Shown here piece after piece: positions 17,202-27,661 of a stretch of DNA of 64,000 bases. Source of the DNA: Pacificispira sp002696645. Lineage in GTDB: Bacteria > Pseudomonadota > Alphaproteobacteria > UBA8366 > Aestuariispiraceae. Numbering within the stretch: position 1 is the stretch's first letter; each line of letters starts with the position of its first letter. The DNA is taken from assembly GCF_048892425.1 (NCBI RefSeq), contig NZ_JBLZHU010000005.1:124001-188000 (forward strand), given 5' to 3'. A program made the position numbers and the translations under genes. The notes beneath the pieces are model-generated. The model was not told where the DNA came from and did not search any database. It saw only the letters and a list, made by a program, of their open reading frames with translations.

Positions 17202-17846
17202 ATGGGTAAATTCCGCACCACCAGTCTGGTCAGCCGCAATCGGCGCATGACCGTTGGTCTTCTGGGTGGGTCTTTCAATCCCGCGCATGAAGGTCATTTG
17301 CATATCTCCCGCGAGGCGCTGAAACGTCTGAACCTGGATCAAGTCTGGTGGATGGTGTCGCCCCAGAACCCACTGAAATCCGAATCAGGCATGGCCGGAT
17401 TTGAAGACAGGCTTCAATCTGCCAAGACGATGGCGCGTGATCCCCGGATTCGCGTGACAGATATCGAACGAAGGTTGGGGACACGTCAAACCGCCGATAC
17501 GCTGGGTAAGCTTACCAAAATGCTGCCGGAAATCCGGTTTGTGTGGCTGATGGGTGCAGACAACCTGTTGCAAATTCATCGCTGGTATCGATGGACTAAA
17601 ATCTTCACAACGGTTCCCCTTGCCGTTTTTGCAAGACCTACGTATGATTCAAGGGCGTTGGCTGGGCAGGCGGCGGCTCGGTTTGCGCGGGCGTATCTAC
17701 CGGATCGGTTTGCGCCCGGATTGGCGTATAGAGCGCCGCCAGCTTGGGTGTTTTTGGCGATACGCCGACATGCGGCCTCTGCGACCGCTATTCGGGAGTC
17801 TGGCGGGTTCCCTTCTTCGAACCAACCGGGTGAACCTGATGAATAG
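17202..17846 (+). CDS. nadD: nicotinate-nucleotide adenylyltransferase
   Basis: The enzyme adenylates nicotinate mononucleotide in NAD synthesis. It has the nucleotidyltransferase signature GLLGGSFNPAHEGHLHIS (with the HxGH-like element) and the C-terminal motif RHAASATAIRE. I chose ATG 17202 (MGKFRTTSL), giving 214 residues. A start at 17175 adds nine residues, and one at 17247 would begin directly at MTVGLLGG. None has a strong ribosome binding site. Its stop overlaps the proposed rsfS start by eight bases, in line with the common nadD-rsfS-rlmH unit. Confidence 0.92.
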   Translation: MGKFRTTSLVSRNRRMTVGLLGGSFNPAHEGHLHISREALKRLNLDQVWWMVSPQNPLKSESGMAGFEDRLQSAKTMARDPRIRVTDIERRLGTRQTADTLGKLTKMLPEIRFVWLMGADNLLQIHRWYRWTKIFTTVPLAVFARPTYDSRALAGQAAARFARAYLPDRFAPGLAYRAPPAWVFLAIRRHAASATAIRESGGFPSSNQPGEPDE

Positions 17847-18270
17847 TCGACAGAGCAACCAAATCGTTGGCGGGCAACAGAAGGAGAAACCGAAGATCGC
17901 TAGTCTCATTGCGCAGGAACCGTATTCCGACCTCATGTTGGGATTAATCGAAACCTCATTGGATGACGACAAGGCTCAGGCCGTGACGGTCATCGAATTG
18001 CGCGGCAAATCGTCCATCGCTGATCACATGGTGATCGCCAGTGGTACATCCAGCCGCCAAGTGGTCTCCATGGCAGACCATCTTCTGGAAAAGTTGAAAT
18101 CGTCTGGCGTCGAAGGTGCGCGGGTCGAAGGCATGAATCAGGGCGATTGGGTCCTGATCGATGCCGGCGACATTATTGTGCATCTGTTCCGTCCAGAAGT
18201 TCGCAGCTTCTATAATCTTGAGAAGATGTGGGGCGTGGAGATGCCGGAACCCATGAGCGCGAACGCCTGA
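17839..18270 (+). CDS. rsfS: ribosomal silencing factor RsfS
   Basis: A 143-residue protein that binds L14 and blocks subunit joining when nutrients are scarce. Family residues include ELRGKSSIADHMVIASGTSSRQV, which holds the conserved DHMVIASG segment, and GDIIVHLFRPEVRSFYNLEKMW. I chose ATG 17839, inside the nadD end; it gives an N-terminal extension of about 30 residues before the conserved core. A start at 17935 would give the minimal length. A far longer frame reaching back to 17554 runs inside nadD and is unlikely to be used. Confidence 0.93.
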   Translation: MNSRQSNQIVGGQQKEKPKIASLIAQEPYSDLMLGLIETSLDDDKAQAVTVIELRGKSSIADHMVIASGTSSRQVVSMADHLLEKLKSSGVEGARVEGMNQGDWVLIDAGDIIVHLFRPEVRSFYNLEKMWGVEMPEPMSANA

Positions 18271-18308
18271 TCGGGCGCATCGCACAGGGGTAGGCAGAAA
18301 GGGGTCCG

Positions 18309-18767
18309 ATGCGGATACGCATCATCGCGGTCGGCCGCGCAAAGCGCGGTCCCGAGACGAGTCTTTTTGATGTCTATCGATCCCGGATCACCTGGCCCCT
18401 TGAACTCATAGAGGTTGAGGAAAAACGCCCGCTTCCTACTGATCAGCGGATCGCACGGGAAGACGAACTGATCCGGGCGAAAATCCCGGACGGGGCAACG
18501 ATTGTAGCCCTGGATGAAACCGGCGATGACCTGACAAGCCGAAAACTCGCCGCAAAATTCCAGACATGGCAGGACAGCGGCACCAGCGATCTGGTGTTTC
18601 TGATCGGCGGGGCGGACGGCCTGTCAGACGGGTTACGCCAATCGGCCAGCCTGCTGATCCGCTTTGGCCGCGTCACCTGGCCCCATATGCTGGTCCGCCC
18701 CATGCTGGCCGAACAAATCTACCGCTGCCGCCAAATCCTGGACGGCCATCCCTATCATCGGGATTGA
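18309..18767 (+). CDS. rlmH: 23S rRNA pseudouridine-1915 N3-methyltransferase
   Basis: The 152-residue SPOUT-class enzyme methylates pseudouridine 1915 of helix 69 on assembled 70S ribosomes. Diagnostic segments are MRIRIIAVGRAKRGPE at the start, VALDETGDDLTS, FLIGGADGLSDGLR (the knot region binding SAM) and AEQIYRCRQILDGHPYHRD at the C-terminus, which reaches the active site. It follows rsfS by 38 bases. Its 3' end faces the convergent HigA-like gene. Confidence 0.97.
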   Translation: MRIRIIAVGRAKRGPETSLFDVYRSRITWPLELIEVEEKRPLPTDQRIAREDELIRAKIPDGATIVALDETGDDLTSRKLAAKFQTWQDSGTSDLVFLIGGADGLSDGLRQSASLLIRFGRVTWPHMLVRPMLAEQIYRCRQILDGHPYHRD

Positions 18768-18792
18768 AAGAAAATCCGTCAAAAGGTGTCGA

Positions 18793-19134
18793 TCAGCGCG
18801 GGGCCAGATACGCGTCAGGCAATGATTTCAATGATTGCTTATAAGGTGCGACAACAATGTTGGCTTCGCGTTTTCTCGCCTGCGCAATATCATAGCTGTT
18901 CTGCATTCTCATTAAAGTATCCATAGATATCCCAAAGGCTTTTTCGAAGCGTAATGCCATCTCAGGAGACAGATGAGCGCGCTCGTTCAACAGGGCAGAT
19001 AAGGTCGGACGGGTTACCCCCAAAATATGCGATGCCGTCGTAACAGACAGCTCTAATGGCTCCAGCACTTCATGTTTAAGAAATCCGCCTGGATGGGATG
19101 GTGCTTTCAGTCGGATGCTTTCAGAAGTCGTCAT
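18793..19134 (-). CDS. higA: HigA-family antitoxin
   Basis: A 113-residue helix-turn-helix protein. The segment PSHPGGFLKHEVLEPLELS and then ILGVTRPTLSALLNERAHLS is the HigA/VapI-type XRE fold with the recognition helix near residues 40-52. It neutralises the adjacent toxin and represses the operon. The gene starts nine bases after the toxin stop, toxin first, which is the normal order for higBA. The C-terminal 35 residues (ARKREANIVVAPYKQS) extend beyond the HTH and may contact the toxin. Confidence 0.9.
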   Translation of the reverse strand: MTTSESIRLKAPSHPGGFLKHEVLEPLELSVTTASHILGVTRPTLSALLNERAHLSPEMALRFEKAFGISMDTLMRMQNSYDIAQARKREANIVVAPYKQSLKSLPDAYLAPR

Positions 19135-19143
19135 GGTGCTCTC

Positions 19144-19434
19144 CTAGTGATAATCTTCATAATCAAGGTCGATGATTTCGACTTCGAATTGATCAATTTT
19201 GAATGTCAGTCGCCAATTTCTTGTGACGGTCAAACTCCAGGTGCCTTTTCGAGCACCTGTGAGTATGTGCGCACGCCAGCTTGGGATCGCTTTAAGTTCT
19301 TCAACGCTGTCCATATCTTGCAGAAAGGAAATCATGCGTCGGAGCTTTGGAACGATGTCATTTGGCAGACCAGACAAATCATCCTTTAGAATGAACCGAC
19401 GTAATCCTTTATGCAGAACGTTTCTGATCTTCAT
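19144..19434 (-). CDS. higB: HigB-family mRNA interferase toxin
   Basis: With the start at ATG 19434 the protein is 96 residues, the usual HigB length. It has the RelE-like fold: HKGLRRFILKDDLSGLP, LRRMISFLQDMDSVEEL, then GTWSLTVTRNWRLTFK and the C-terminal DYEDYH. It cleaves mRNA on the ribosome. The frame is open up to 19506, but the likely promoter (-35 at 19463-19468, -10 at 19440-19445) lies inside that extra stretch, so the longer form is unlikely. Partner antitoxin follows after nine bases. Confidence 0.88.
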   Translation of the reverse strand: MKIRNVLHKGLRRFILKDDLSGLPNDIVPKLRRMISFLQDMDSVEELKAIPSWRAHILTGARKGTWSLTVTRNWRLTFKIDQFEVEIIDLDYEDYH

Positions 19435-19439
19435 ACCGA

Positions 19440-19468
19440 AGTATAGCAGCCAATCTGTATGCCGTAAA
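19440..19468 (-). promoter_or_regulatory. sigma70 promoter of higBA, leaderless geometry
   Basis: On the minus strand TTTACG (19468-19463), a 17-base spacer and TATACT (19445-19440) form a near-consensus promoter. Only five bases separate the -10 box from the higB ATG, so transcription would start at or beside the start codon, giving a leaderless message. Confidence 0.65.
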
Positions 19469-19546
19469 GTTACACGCGACATTATGGTGTCAAACTTTAA
19501 CTTCACCGTTGAAACGATGTGATGCGGTTGAGGTTAAACCTGCAGT

Positions 19547-21232
<1,686 letters not shown>

Positions 21233-21502
21233 GGCGGTCCTGCTCCTTAAGCAAATGATGCAACGAAATACCGCCAGCCGGGGCGGCGAGAGGGTTTTAG
21301 CGGAGTTGAGCCGGTAGGGCAATGACGGCATCAGGCAATCCTGATGCAATCTGGTTTATGTAAAAAAATATAACTATTAATGGTTTCAAGCAAAAAATTC
21401 GCCTTTTTACTGCAAAACCGTCCCGTCTCGATATACAACTCTTGGTCTATCCTGGTTTTTCGGAATGGCCGAATGACCAGAACTCTACAGGAGGGCATTA
21501 TT

Positions 21503-22123
21503 ATGAGTAACCGTATAAATAGTTCCGATGATTCTATTACAATCAAGGTTGCCTCAACGATTGAGGACCTGATCGCCTGTCAACGAATTCGATCAGCGTG
21601 CTTTATGAGTGGCGACGAACCGGAACCATATTCGGAACAGTTCGATGGGAATGACTTTTCGGCGGCAACGCATTTATTGGCTTGTCGAAATGGCGCACCC
21701 GTCGGTAGTATGCGTATACGCATCCTGAATGGGGGTGAAGGAACTGAGGCAACCTGGGAAAAGCTTTCTGTGCTGCCCAGTGAAAGAGGTGCCCTGGCCA
21801 TCCTGAACTCAATCGCTCAGGCCGCGGTGCAGTATTCGGTGTTTAAAGGAATTACGACCATTAGAGGTTTGGTGCGAGACCCACGGATCATGAAGTTCTG
21901 GAAGCGCACTGTGAATGGCGTAATCACCAATGAGCCGCCGGTTGTTTATGAGGGACGGGAATATCGTCATATCCTCATCGACCTGCGTCCTTATTGGACA
22001 CCATGCGAACGATTGACATTGGAGAAGATCGAACATGAGATTTTCGCCAAACATTTGTCAGAACGTCGCCGCGCATTGGCATCAGAGCGCGTGGAAGAAA
22101 GAATGAGGCAACGCGTCGCATGA
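21503..22123 (+). CDS. LuxI/FeeM-like GNAT acyltransferase (putative autoinducer synthase)
   Basis: A 206-residue protein with the N-terminal pattern of acyl-homoserine-lactone and N-acyl-amino-acid synthases: R30 and F34 four residues apart (RIRSACF), an acidic loop ending in E45-Q-F-D48, then THLLAC, GAPVGSMRIR with R71, and TWEKLSV with E86. These line up with LuxI residues R24, F28, D45, D48, R69 and E100. The Trp usual at LuxI position 34 and the Arg at 103 are not present, so product identity is uncertain. AGGAGGG precedes the chosen start. It overlaps a LuxR-type regulator by four bases, supporting a signalling pair. Confidence 0.65.
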   Translation: MSNRINSSDDSITIKVASTIEDLIACQRIRSACFMSGDEPEPYSEQFDGNDFSAATHLLACRNGAPVGSMRIRILNGGEGTEATWEKLSVLPSERGALAILNSIAQAAVQYSVFKGITTIRGLVRDPRIMKFWKRTVNGVITNEPPVVYEGREYRHILIDLRPYWTPCERLTLEKIEHEIFAKHLSERRRALASERVEERMRQRVA

Positions 22124-22869
22124 TACGTTCGGAACAACTCTTAAGAGAGTTGGAAAAGACAGTCGACCCGTCTGACGTAGAACTTGTTCTGCGTCGGGCG
22201 GGGGCGACCCATATGTTCTGGCAAACCTGGGATCCAGATACGGTCTATACGTGGGAACGTGTGCCGCCTGGATTCTTTTCCATGTATTATGGTCTGGACT
22301 CCGACCGCTTTTGCGCCATTGCCAACGCCATGCGGGCGGGCTGGATATGCTATACATTTGGTCAGGCCCGCGCAGAGCTGGGCAACAGTTCCGATAGCAA
22401 AGACGCTGAAAAGATCTGGAATAACTTCAATATGTATGACGGCATCTGCATTTTGCAGGGTTTTGGCGGCCGTCGTTCCTTGTTGACGATGGCGGTTACC
22501 GGCAATGCGGAACGACTGTTGCGTCAGTATCATGTTGTATTTTCGGCGGCCGCCGCGCGGCTGGATGAATTGTTGGCGGCAGATCTGGACTCCCTGTTCC
22601 GGGCACCACGGGCGCGGGGCCTGCTGTCTCCGGCAGAAGAGGCCACCGTACAGGCGCAGATTGATCACCCGCATTTAACCGTTCGCCAACAGGCCGGTCT
22701 TTTAAACGTCTCGGTTCGGACATTGGAAAAGCGGCACGCGGATATCGCCAAGAAGCTGGGCGTTTCATCCTTCCCCGGCGCTATTGTCATCGCCCTGGAT
22801 CATGGCCGGATTGGTGCACTATCATCCGATACCCTTGATGAGGCAGACAAGCGTGGAAATACTGTTTAG
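22120..22869 (+). CDS. LuxR-type regulator with autoinducer-binding-like domain
   Basis: The 249-residue protein has an N-terminal domain resembling the AHL-binding fold: MYYGLDSDRF and RAGWICYTF echo the Y-x(3)-DP and P-x-x-W positions, and YDGICILQGFGG echoes the G-rich strand. The C-terminus (about 167-232) is a LuxR HTH: LLSPAEEATVQAQ, LTVRQQAGLLNVSVRTLEKRH, then AKKLGVSSFPGAIVIAL. The HTH is divergent, with VRTLEKRH in the recognition helix where TVKxH is common. Translationally coupled to the acyltransferase, it probably senses that enzyme's product and regulates the pair. No classical lux box was found upstream. Confidence 0.75.
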   Translation: MIRSEQLLRELEKTVDPSDVELVLRRAGATHMFWQTWDPDTVYTWERVPPGFFSMYYGLDSDRFCAIANAMRAGWICYTFGQARAELGNSSDSKDAEKIWNNFNMYDGICILQGFGGRRSLLTMAVTGNAERLLRQYHVVFSAAAARLDELLAADLDSLFRAPRARGLLSPAEEATVQAQIDHPHLTVRQQAGLLNVSVRTLEKRHADIAKKLGVSSFPGAIVIALDHGRIGALSSDTLDEADKRGNTV

Positions 22870-22977
22870 ATATTTTTGTTTTAATACTGTAGTGTCTTCC
22901 CATCCGATTTATCCTTGTTATCCACCGCACTGAAAACCTCTCTCCTTAAGACGCATCATTTCCAGGATCATGTACTC

Positions 22978-23970
22978 ATGCCTAACGTCGAACCGCCAGC
23001 CACGGCAGGGCGCAATATTGGCCTAGCGGCGCCACGAGCCGAACAAGGCAATGTTCTGTTTGCCGCTGCCTGGATGATGGGGGCTTTGGCTTCGTTTGCA
23101 GCCATGGCGATTGCGGGGCGCGAAATATCGCGGGAATTGGATACGTTCCAGTTGATGTTTTTCCGCAGTATGATCGGACTTTTGCTGGTTGTTGGGATCA
23201 GTGGCTTCTTGCCCGGCGGATTGCGTAGCTTCAAAACACAACGCTTCAAACTGCATGTTGTCCGGAATCTGTTCCATTTCGCGGGTCAGTTTGCCTGGTT
23301 TTATTCTATCACCATGATTTCTCTGGCAGAGGTCTTTGCTCTGGAGTTCACGTCACCGATCTGGGTCGCAATTCTGGCACCTCTTGCTTTAAAGGAACAC
23401 ATGACCAAGGGTCGTGCTTTGGCCGTTTTTCTTGGGTTTGTGGGTGTAATGATTGTGTTGCGACCCGGTTTGGCGGAGTTCGGTCCAGGCCATATCGCGA
23501 TGCTGGTTGGGGCATTGGCATTTGCCACAAGCATGCTAACGACAAAGAAGCTCAGTGCGACGGAATCCCCGCTGACCATTCTGTTCTGGATGGTGGTTAT
23601 CCAGGCCCCTATGGGATTGATCGGATCCCTTAGTCATTTTGTCCTCCCAAGCATGACGACAACAATATGGCTATTTGTCGTGGGGCTTTGCGGGTTTAGC
23701 GCGCATTACTGTATCGCTCAGTCGTTTCGGTGGGCCGACGCGACCGTGGTGGCGCCGATGGATTTTTTCCGCTTACCGCTCATCGCGGTGGTGGGCATGT
23801 TGTTTTACAATGAGGTTTTTGATCCGTTTGTCTTGTTGGGGGGCGTAGTGATCCTGACCGGCAATTACCTAAACATCCGTCATGAGCAAAAAAGGGTCGC
23901 CCTGGCAGGCGCGGCCCCGGTGCTTGACCCGACGGCATCAGTTGATGGCGTCGATCATCCACCCCGATAG
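22978..23970 (+). CDS. DMT superfamily (EamA) transporter
   Basis: About 330 residues with ten predicted membrane helices in two EamA repeats; examples are MIGLLLVVGISGFL, VFLGFVGVMIVL and PLIAVVGMLFYNEVF. The EamA feature near the end of each repeat (LEFTSPIWVAILAPLALKE; AVVGMLFYNEVFDP) is present. These permeases export small metabolites; substrate cannot be told. I used ATG 22978 because the frame before it (to 22915) is not membrane-like. The 3' end overlaps the convergent DinB-like gene by 33 bases. It follows the signalling pair but a 108-base gap separates them. Confidence 0.85.
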   Translation: MPNVEPPATAGRNIGLAAPRAEQGNVLFAAAWMMGALASFAAMAIAGREISRELDTFQLMFFRSMIGLLLVVGISGFLPGGLRSFKTQRFKLHVVRNLFHFAGQFAWFYSITMISLAEVFALEFTSPIWVAILAPLALKEHMTKGRALAVFLGFVGVMIVLRPGLAEFGPGHIAMLVGALAFATSMLTTKKLSATESPLTILFWMVVIQAPMGLIGSLSHFVLPSMTTTIWLFVVGLCGFSAHYCIAQSFRWADATVVAPMDFFRLPLIAVVGMLFYNEVFDPFVLLGGVVILTGNYLNIRHEQKRVALAGAAPVLDPTASVDGVDHPPR

Positions 23971-24507
23971 GTTCTGTGCATCGACTTCCGCCATTCGGCT
24001 TTCACGATCCATTCGCAGGATAAATTCATCCAATTGCGGAGGTGCGATGGATGTCTGGCTCAACATATCGTGAATCTGCCCACGGTGATGCGTGCCATGG
24101 GCCAGAACATGCTGAAGGATCGCCCAGATCGGCTCCACAACCCGCCCCCAACGCTGTGTCTCATGCAACAGGATTTCCTGCTCCAGATCGTCATCCGATA
24201 ACCCGCCGATATAGGCGCGCATCGCATCATCAGTTTCGCGTTGTGCCTTAATCAGGGCGTCCCTAGTGCCATAGGTTACGCCATCATCCCCAGTCGGGGG
24301 AAGGGGGGTGCCCCCCAGCCGTGACAGATAGCGCTGGTCGGTTGTGACAATGTGATCAAAGGTCCCGTGGATTGACCCGAAAAAGCTGGGGCGTGCGGCG
24401 AAATATTCGGAGTCATCCAGGCGCAGACAGGCCTGCATCAGGCGTTGATTCGCCAGAAAATGATTGGCTGCCTGCACATGCAGCAATCCCAACACATTTA
24501 TCGCCAT
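23938..24507 (-). CDS. DinB-family protein
   Basis: A 189-residue four-helix-bundle protein of the DinB/YfiT type. The three metal-binding His positions are visible as HGTFDHI near residues 47-53, and HVLAHGTHHRGQIHDML near 130-147. Members are thiol-dependent transferases or metalloenzymes of mostly unknown substrate. The C-terminus reads through the end of the convergent transporter gene. The gene stands alone on its strand, so context gives no hint of function. Confidence 0.88.
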   Translation of the reverse strand: MAINVLGLLHVQAANHFLANQRLMQACLRLDDSEYFAARPSFFGSIHGTFDHIVTTDQRYLSRLGGTPLPPTGDDGVTYGTRDALIKAQRETDDAMRAYIGGLSDDDLEQEILLHETQRWGRVVEPIWAILQHVLAHGTHHRGQIHDMLSQTSIAPPQLDEFILRMDRESRMAEVDAQNLSGWMIDAIN

Positions 24508-24585
24508 TTGTTGTCCCTATCGGCCATTCACTTGATTTGATTTATCCTAGTGCGAATGTAATATGACATCAAAGGATGCCATGAC

Positions 24586-25005
24586 ATGCAAAAAAGTGAC
24601 GACGATATGAGGACTGGTTCAGATAGGATGGGACCGCCGCCGGGACCACAGAATGAGTCTGAAAGCTCTGTTTATAAAGGGGTTGCACTCTTTCGGATCG
24701 GGGATGCGGTTCAGCACCGGAAATTCGGTTTCCAGGGTGTTATTTTTGATGTCGACCCGCAATTTGCAAATTCAGACGAGTGGTATGAGTCCATCCCGGA
24801 AGAGTCACGTCCGCGGAAAGATCAGCCATTCTACCATCTCTTTGCGGTGAATCCTGCGGATATGTCGCCCTATATTGCCTATGTCTCCCAACAGAATCTA
24901 GTTCCTCTGCCTGATGGGCAGGAAGTCGCTCATCCCCAGTTGGAAGATTACTTTGCGGGCCGCCAGAATGGTCGCTGGGTCGTTCGCAACGATCGTATAA
25001 ATTGA
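24586..25005 (+). CDS. hspQ: heat shock protein HspQ
   Basis: A 139-residue HspQ (YccV-like) protein with a small SH3-like fold. Family segments are FRIGDAVQHRKFGFQGVIFDVDP, DQPFYHLFAV and YVSQQNLVPL. In E. coli HspQ binds hemimethylated oriC and acts as an adaptor for Lon. The N-terminal 30 residues are an unrelated, probably disordered extension. The C-terminus extends about 30 residues beyond the short enterobacterial form, as in other alphaproteobacteria. Confidence 0.92.
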   Translation: MQKSDDDMRTGSDRMGPPPGPQNESESSVYKGVALFRIGDAVQHRKFGFQGVIFDVDPQFANSDEWYESIPEESRPRKDQPFYHLFAVNPADMSPYIAYVSQQNLVPLPDGQEVAHPQLEDYFAGRQNGRWVVRNDRIN

Positions 25006-25024
25006 CCCGCAGGGTGGATCTTCT

Positions 25025-26638
25025 ATGCTGAGCCCAGCGACACGGTATGAAGATGTCGTGGCTAAGTTCTCTTGGCAAATCCCGCAGTATTATAACATCG
25101 GGGTCGATATATCCGATCGGCAGAATCCAAATGATTTAGCGATTCTGTTCCGTGATTATGATGATCAGGTGCGGGAATACACGTTCGGGGACTTATCCCG
25201 GCTCAGCAACCGCTTTGCGAATGTCCTGATCGCTCATGGCCTGAAGCGGGAAGATCGTGTCGGTATCTTGCTGCCACAAGCTCCAGAAACGGCTGTTTCG
25301 CACATTGCCGCCTATAAGGCCGCGCTTATAGCGGTACCACTGTTTATCTTATTCGGGGAAGAGGCGTTGGAATATCGCCTGGTCAGTTGTGGCGCGCGGG
25401 CTGTGGTCACGGATGCAACAGGTTTGCCGAAAATTCTGGCAATCCGGGATCAGTTGCCGGAATTGCGGGTGGTATTCTGTGTCGATGGCCCCTTGGAGGG
25501 GGCTGTGGATTTTCATGATGCATTGGCCCGAGCCTCTGATCGGTTCACACCGGTCAAGACGGCAGCGGATGACCCGGCGATCATTATTTTTACCTCTGGT
25601 ACGACCGGTCAGCCCAAAGGGGCCTTGCATGCGCACCGTGTCCTGCTGGGGCATCTGCCGGGCGTTGAATTTCCCCATGATTTCTTTCCCCAGAAAGGCG
25701 ATCGCTTCTGGACTCCGGCGGATTGGGCCTGGATTGGGGGGCTGATCGATGTGCTGTTGCCCAGTCTGCATCACGGCATCCCCGTATTGGCGTATCGGGC
25801 GCGTAAATTTGATCCGGAAGAAGCGTTTCATATTCTGGCGCGGTTTGGCATTCGCAATGCCTTTATGCCACCGACGGCCCTGAAGATGATGCGCCAGGTT
25901 GAAACGCCGCGAGACCGATTCCGCTATAAAATACGCTCCATTGGATCAGGGGGTGAAACGCTGGGGGCGGAACTGCTGGAATGGGGCCGCGAGACGTTCG
26001 ATCTGACAATCAACGAATTCTATGGTCAGACAGAATGTAATCTGGTGATCGGCAATTGCGGGGCCTGTATGCCGGTGCGTCCTGGCTATATGGGGCGTGC
26101 CGTGCCGGGACATGATGTCGGAATTGTTGATGATTCGGGCAATCCGGTGCCGGTGGGAGAGGTTGGTAATATCGCGGTTCGAAGCCCGGACCCTGTTATG
26201 TTTCTGCGTTATTGGGACAATCCCAAGGCAACGACGGAGAAATTTGCAGGAGATTGGTTGCTGACCGGGGATACCGGCAGTTTGGATGATCAGGGATATT
26301 TTCGCTATATCGGGCGCAATGATGATGTGATCACCACGTCAGGTTATCGTGTCGGTCCGGGTGAAATAGAAGATTGCCTGATGCGCCATCCCGCCGTTGC
26401 GCTGGCTGCCGCTGTTGGGATACCAGATCCTTTGCGCACCGAGGTCGTTAAGGCATTTATCGTATTGCGCAGTGGGTATGTGCAAAGCGATTCTTTGATT
26501 GAAGAGATACAGGCCTTTGTGAAGACCCGTCTGGCGGCGCATGAATATCCACGGCATGTCGCTTTTGTCGACAGTTTGCCCATGACTACGACGGGCAAGA
26601 TCATGCGCCGGGAATTAAGAAAACAGGTGGGACAATGA
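25025..26638 (+). CDS. acyl-CoA synthetase (AMP-forming), medium-chain/acetyl type
   Basis: A 537-residue ANL-family enzyme that adenylates a carboxylic acid and transfers it to CoA. Motifs are IIFTSGTTGQPKGALHAHR (P-loop, near residues 187-205), NEFYGQTECNLV, WLLTGDTGSLDDQGYF and the C-terminal catalytic Lys in MTTTGKIMRREL. The sequence style (TPADWAWIGGLIDVLLPSL) is that of acetyl-/propionyl-like or benzoate-type synthetases, not long-chain ligases. The gene lies 19 bases after hspQ. Substrate is not determined. Confidence 0.9.
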   Translation: MLSPATRYEDVVAKFSWQIPQYYNIGVDISDRQNPNDLAILFRDYDDQVREYTFGDLSRLSNRFANVLIAHGLKREDRVGILLPQAPETAVSHIAAYKAALIAVPLFILFGEEALEYRLVSCGARAVVTDATGLPKILAIRDQLPELRVVFCVDGPLEGAVDFHDALARASDRFTPVKTAADDPAIIIFTSGTTGQPKGALHAHRVLLGHLPGVEFPHDFFPQKGDRFWTPADWAWIGGLIDVLLPSLHHGIPVLAYRARKFDPEEAFHILARFGIRNAFMPPTALKMMRQVETPRDRFRYKIRSIGSGGETLGAELLEWGRETFDLTINEFYGQTECNLVIGNCGACMPVRPGYMGRAVPGHDVGIVDDSGNPVPVGEVGNIAVRSPDPVMFLRYWDNPKATTEKFAGDWLLTGDTGSLDDQGYFRYIGRNDDVITTSGYRVGPGEIEDCLMRHPAVALAAAVGIPDPLRTEVVKAFIVLRSGYVQSDSLIEEIQAFVKTRLAAHEYPRHVAFVDSLPMTTTGKIMRRELRKQVGQ

Positions 26639-26719
26639 CAACACTGTTTGTCTCATACGGTATCGACGTATTCTTGGAATCCGCATAGGGTCATCGTCTT
26701 GCAACGGGGGCAATTTAGT

Positions 26720-27454
26720 ATGGCGGTTGGTTTTGGGGAAAGAATGGCGATATCCGCAGGCTTACTGGGCCTGTGCCTGATCATGCCCTTGGCGATGGTT
26801 GGCTTCCAATCCGGGCAGGCTTTCGCGCAATCTGAAACAGCGCAGCAAGATGTCGCGCCGACCTTTATTGTGGATCGATATCGCGCAAAGGCGGACGCCG
26901 GGGATACGGGCGCACAATTCCGCCTGGCCATTTTGTTTGAGCGTGGTGCTGTGACCGGTTCGCCCGATTATGATCAGGCCGCAGTCTGGTTCGAACGTGC
27001 GGCTGCGGCGGGACATGGCCCCGCCCAGTTTAAGCGCGCACTGTATTATCAGGAAGGCTTGGGCGGGCAAAAAGATTTATCCGCTGCCGCCGCGCTCTAT
27101 CGGCAGGCGGCAGAGCAGGGTCTGGGGGAGGCACAGTTTAATCTTGCCCTCCTCCTGGCGGAAGGTCAGGGAGTTGCAAAGGACGTTTCAGGCGCAATTC
27201 GTTGGTACGAACAGGCGGCCTTTCGGGGTGTAACGCCGGCCATGCGCGCGCTTGGGCTGTTGTATATGGGCGGCGTCGCAAATACCCCTCAAGACCGGAT
27301 AGAAGCCTGGGCATGGCTGACTTTGGCAACCGAAAACGGGGATACTAAAGCGGCAGGTCTGTTACCGGATGTGACAGATGGTATGGATAAGACGTCTCTG
27401 GAAGAAGCATCCCGTCTGGCGGATGCCTATCGCCAATTGCGTCTGCGCCCTTGA
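26720..27454 (+). CDS. secreted Sel1-repeat protein
   Basis: About 244 residues. The N-terminus has a hydrophobic signal segment (ISAGLLGLCLIMPLAMVGF) followed by AFAQ, a likely cleavage site, so the protein is probably periplasmic. It contains at least four Sel1-like repeats of about 36 residues, such as DYDQAAVWFERAAAAGHGPAQ, KDLSAAAALYRQAAEQGLGEAQ and KDVSGAIRWYEQAAFRGVTPA. Such repeats bind partner proteins. A TTG start at 26648 is possible but lacks a binding site and would precede the signal segment by 32 residues. Confidence 0.82.
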   Translation: MAVGFGERMAISAGLLGLCLIMPLAMVGFQSGQAFAQSETAQQDVAPTFIVDRYRAKADAGDTGAQFRLAILFERGAVTGSPDYDQAAVWFERAAAAGHGPAQFKRALYYQEGLGGQKDLSAAAALYRQAAEQGLGEAQFNLALLLAEGQGVAKDVSGAIRWYEQAAFRGVTPAMRALGLLYMGGVANTPQDRIEAWAWLTLATENGDTKAAGLLPDVTDGMDKTSLEEASRLADAYRQLRLRP

Positions 27455-27661
27455 TTGACGCCCCTGATTAACCCCCTGATTAATTCCCCGGCTCGAACGT
27501 CGCAAATACACGGATTTTGGCGCTATTTCAGCAACTGATCTTGTTCAGTGGCGTTGGCAGGTCGGTCCATTTTTTGTATTGTCGTCGCAAGGATAAATCT
27601 TGTCGCGCGGGTGTGAGCCTGGAATCTGGCTGGATTTAGCGTATGGCGAATGAAAACCAGT

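Noticed and set aside
21233..21502. A lux-box-like dyad upstream of the LuxI/FeeM-like gene
   Set aside because: I searched the 270-base gap for a 20-base dyad of the ACCTG-N-CAGGT type and saw none worth reporting.
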